Assembly: GCA_009602725.1 (NCBI GenBank)
Contig: WELB01000252.1
Span: forward strand, 38,326 to 52,994
Direction of reading: 5' to 3'
Source of the DNA: Spirogloea muscicola
Taxonomy: Eukaryota > Streptophyta > Zygnematophyceae > Spirogloeales > Spirogloeaceae
Length of the DNA: 14,669 nucleotides
The position numbers were made by a program, and so were the translations under genes. Position 1 is the first letter of the stretch; each line of letters begins with the position of its first letter. This document shows, one piece after another, positions 8,953 to 14,669 of the stretch. Below the pieces are notes generated by a model that had not been told where the DNA came from, did not search any database, and was given only the letters and a program-made list of their open reading frames with translations.

Positions 8953-10545
8953 GGCTCTTCCAAAGTGGGCGAGGGCTGTGCCAGCCCGAAAGCCAGCCCG
9001 ACAGGAAACACACAAGAAGAAAGCTACTCCAAAGCGGATGCGATAGCTGTGAAAGGCCAGCCCAAAAGAGACAGCTCTTCCACTGCTAGAAGGCAGTGGT
9101 TGTGAGAGGCCAGCCCAAAGGAGTGCACAAGGTCTGAAAGGGCCGCAAGGCGCACAAAGCAGCATACTTTCTCTCCATGACTTCTGCAAGTAGACACTCA
9201 ATATCCTCTGGTGAGCAGATGCAGATAGAATAGCTAGAGGCCGAAAAAGCGTCGCCCTGATGGACACCCGAACGAGAATGGACAAGTTTAGCACCAGAAA
9301 GCTGGGCGAAGAAGCAGGGGGGGCGAGGGCTGTGAAAAGCCAGCCCACTGAAACATGGACAAGGTCCACAGGCGCCGGAACGAGAAGACCATTCAGGGTG
9401 CCTGCTCATTAACGCTAAGTCATCTTGGCGAGCTCTATGTGGTGGCAGAACGTCTAAGACGTTGCTGTCCGTGTTCGGGCACCTGAAGCGACCTTTGCGT
9501 GTTTTGACCCGTGCTTACTGACCTGGTTGGCATTGCAATATATGGTACACCTGTAGAAGTGCTTGCCCTCTTACTTGAACGACTTGGCCTTTCATCACCC
9601 AATACACACTTTTCCTTGGGCAACTACCAATAATCCGGAGGCCAATTTGAGTGTTGTCATTTCCATTGGGCTCAGTAAGGAAGAAGCTGAGCCCTTCTCG
9701 GAGGAGGCGATGGCTGTGAAAGGCCAGCCCCAAGAGAGTGGGCTAAAGGTCCACTCACGGCAAGCAATGGAGAGGCTCTTCTGAATGTGTTCAGTACGGG
9801 ACAGCAGGGAAAGAGAGAAGCACTTCCAAAGGGGGCAGTGGAAGACCAACCCAAAAGGGACAGAAAAGGTCAAGGAGAGAGTTGCCAATTGCGTCGCCAG
9901 TGGGCTCAGTGCTCTGAGAGAGGTGACCAGCACGACGGCATGTGCTGGAGGCTGCCAGTGGGCCAGCGAAAGACAAGCTCTCTGAAGAGGAGGCAATAAT
10001 GTCTCTCTTGGCCTTTCACAGCAATCGCCCCCTTTTGAAAAAGCCTCTTCCCTGTGAAAGGGCAATCCCAAGTAGAATAGACAAGGTCTGTGGGAAAGCC
10101 GCGACTCAGAAGAGCAAGCCACTCGGCAAAGGAGAGAAGAGAGGAGAGAGAGAGATAGAAGACTCTTCCAGCAGAGGGCGATGGCTGTGATTGGCTAGCC
10201 CAAATTATCGATGAGCAAAGTTCGAAGGGGCAAAACAAGTGGCTTCCTGGGATGGCCACTTTGCAGATTCAGCAGCCGCAAGTTGGATGACTGGCAGCAG
10301 GTAAGGAGTCGCCTCCTCTGTAGCCTGAGCCGGCAGCTAAGGCACGGCCAGCACGCAGGTGCAAGCCGAGCGCCTGAGGTTGCAGCAGAGTTGAGAGGCG
10401 CAGGCGAAGCGAAGGGACTGGCCCCCACACGAGGTAACCCCTGTGATGGGGGAGGCGCGGACGAGTTGGGCAGGACTTGCCAGCTTAGGAAAAGTGAAGG
10501 CGGCTCCAAACGCGGCGGTGGCTGTAGAACGGCCAGCCCAGAGGA
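8953..10545 (+). repeat. Interspersed stem-loop repeat family, about ten degenerate copies
   Basis: The core is GGCTGTGAAAGGCCAGCCC, whose ends (GGCTG and CAGCC) are complementary. It is usually preceded by a TTCCAAAGNGGGCGAT-like arm and followed by AAAAGAGACA or ACAAGGTC. Cores are near 8974, 9045, 9098, 9328, 9712, 9835 (degenerate), 10050 (degenerate), 10183 and 10520, with one inverted copy at 10005-10034. Spacing is irregular, from about 40 to 380 bp. Several variants keep the stem: the copy at 9328 pairs GGGCTG with CAGCCC, and the copy at 8973 has a shortened loop but the same six-base stem. No protein of this region looks real, although the repeat produces similar peptides (GLAFHS, WAGLSQP) in minus-strand frames. 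Identity with a known transposon or satellite cannot be judged here. Confidence 0.75.
10005..10034 (-). repeat. Inverted copy of the stem-loop repeat
   Basis: The reverse complement reads GGGGGCGATTGCTGTGAAAG then GCCAAGAG, matching the arm and core of the plus-strand copies, with the CAAAAGGGGGC arm continuing beyond it. It is the only clear copy in this orientation and is followed within about 20 bp by a degenerate plus-strand copy (10050-10072), so the two face each other. Confidence 0.65.
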
Positions 10546-11021
10546 GGTAGCATGACAAGCTTAAGTGACTATGTGCCTAGCGAGAGGGCCAAGCGATGGA
10601 GGAGGAGGGTGCCTCTTCTGCTGTGCAGGCCGCACCTGGGCTGATGAGCTCTACAGCCCCGAGCGAGACACTTAGCGACGGAGAAAGGCAGAATGAGGTG
10701 GTCTGCTGTCCGAGTCGCTGTCGGCTGAAGCCTGCACAGCGGATCCTCAAAGAGCTTACGTTATAATCCTCAACGGCAAAATCAGAAGTCGGAGAACTTG
10801 CTCTCATACCAGCAAGTGTGGTGAGCATTGGAGAAATCCCAAGGGGGGTGTGGCCGTGCACAGCTGTGCACAGGCAAGGTAGAGTTGATGCAAGTTGTTG
10901 TATCGTTAGAGACGTCGAAGACAAAACAACTCGCACCTATAAAGGAGCAGTCAGCTCTTGACGACCAGCCCAGATAGAGAGCGCGCAGGCAAGAGAAGGA
11001 ACCCAGCAAAGGAAGTAACTG

Positions 11022-11043
11022 TGAAGGAGCAGCAGCTCCTTCA
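11022..11043. repeat. Perfect 9-bp hairpin
   Basis: TGAAGGAGC (11022-11030) pairs exactly with GCTCCTTCA (11035-11043) around the loop AGCA. It lies about 940 bp beyond the fabG stop, in the spacer. Its role is unknown. Confidence 0.55.
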
Positions 11044-11780
11044 ATGAGACCCCTCATACTGCAGTTTCGAGCTTCAGATCGGAGAAATTGGCTTCAGTAG
11101 ACAAGCCGCCTTGTTAAGCATTTCAATCACACTGAGGCTTATACATTGCATGCAGGGCCGCAAGTCGCAGCTGCTCGATCAGTCACGGTCATCACAGCTG
11201 GCGAACAAGTGCTCCGGAGCCTGGGGTTTATAACATGCAGCCAGCCTCCACAGCTACGCTTAATAGTGGCCCCTGTGTAACCCACTTATTAGCCGTGCTG
11301 TCCAGCCTTGCTGAAGCCCGCTCAGTTCTCCAAGTTCAAATTCAAGTCCAGCTTAATAGGGGGGGACTGGGCTCCGAGCTATCAACTATGATAGACTGTC
11401 TTATGTGAGATTGGCACCGGTGCACTGATTGCGGTCAGTGTAGCTGCAGAGCTCCATATGAAACCATAGCAGCAAGCTGCCTGTCCGTGTGGCGCCTCGC
11501 TCACAGAGTCTCATTGCTGTGGCCTAACAGCTGCCTTACACGGTAGGGCCTTCACGGTGGGCCGGAATATTAACAATCGCCTTTCCTTCACCAATTATTG
11601 TCCAACTAAGTCTCCAAACCAGGGGAGGCCGTTGTGTACTTGCATATGCCAAGCACTCATCACCCCATCAGACTCATGACAGGCATTGTTCGCTGTGCTC
11701 AATGTGGCAGCCTGATAACTAGGAAGCTATTAAGATTGCCGTGAGGCACACTGGCACTAACACAAGAAGTGCCCAGGAGT

Positions 11781-11785
11781 TTACA
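11781..11785 (-). terminator. Candidate poly(A) signal TGTAA for fabG
   Basis: TTACA on the plus strand reads TGTAA on the fabG strand, about 200 nt past the stop. This is a normal distance for the chlorophyte polyadenylation signal. Confidence 0.5.
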
Positions 11786-11985
11786 CTTCTGGCAGGCATA
11801 TGCTGCTGAGGTAGATCACACGTGTTGAGCTGCTTATGCAATACAAGACACGAGAAATCGATCCTGCGGTGACCTGACGTCCATCTCATTGCTTTGCATG
11901 GGGCAAGTCACTACTGCCCGTGACTTTGCTCGCATTTGTCGTGGTTCACAGCATGTAAGTGGACCTTGAGCTCGCTAGCTGGCGC

Positions 11986-14669
<2,684 letters not shown>

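Larger units (their letters stand above)
10560..11985. other. Spacer downstream of fabG, no gene seen
   Basis: I find no recognisable coding sequence here. The longest frames (about 120 and 91 codons on the minus strand near 10577-11057) lack a domain, lack the C/G third-position bias of the real exons and partly overlap decayed repeat sequence. The fabG 3' UTR should occupy the right end of this stretch. Confidence 0.55.

Noticed and set aside
10782-11057. 91-codon minus-strand frame with several cysteines
   Set aside because: It has no recognisable domain, no third-position bias and no splice or paralogue support, and it lies in the decayed repeat spacer.

Overview
The window looks like nuclear DNA of a green alga, most likely a chlorophyte and possibly a trebouxiophyte. 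The grounds are GC-rich coding exons with C/G third positions set in markedly more AT-rich introns and spacers, spliceosomal introns of 116-278 bp, one apparent GC-AG intron, a plant-type plastid FabG, proline-rich wall-type protein segments, and TGTAA motifs downstream of genes. No bacterial operon features are seen. The species is not identified.

Layout. (1) Positions 2-2604, plus strand: six exons of a secreted, Cys-rich, parallel beta-helix-like protein that follows a proline-rich segment; its 5' end lies outside the window. (2) 2605-5216: a non-coding spacer with three hairpins, a TGTAA motif and an 84-bp tandem duplication. (3) 5217-7527, minus strand: a paralogue of gene 1, tail-to-tail with it, sharing four intron positions and lacking one intron; its proline-rich segment is followed upstream by GC-rich sequence with an unresolved 5' end (signal-peptide-like exon candidates on both strands, a 21-bp minisatellite, one N). 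(4) 8600-8890: a cluster of G-box, TGACGC and CCAAT motifs, a plausible promoter for gene 2. (5) 8950-10545: about ten diverged copies of a short stem-loop repeat centred on GGCTGTGAAAGGCCAGCCC, one inverted. (6) 10560-11985: no gene seen. (7) 11986-14546, minus strand: a ten-exon gene for plastid 3-oxoacyl-ACP reductase (FabG), complete over the catalytic domain. A decayed bacterial/organelle-type tRNA-Trp lies in its first intron and a telomere-like tract in its third. (8) 14547-14669: a pure run of 123 A that abuts the fabG transit-peptide region and is probably a contig edge.

The two beta-helix genes probably arose by inverted duplication and act at the cell surface or in the wall. FabG is a housekeeping enzyme of plastid fatty-acid synthesis, with no evident functional link to them. 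The least-explained element is the stem-loop repeat family between gene 2 and fabG.
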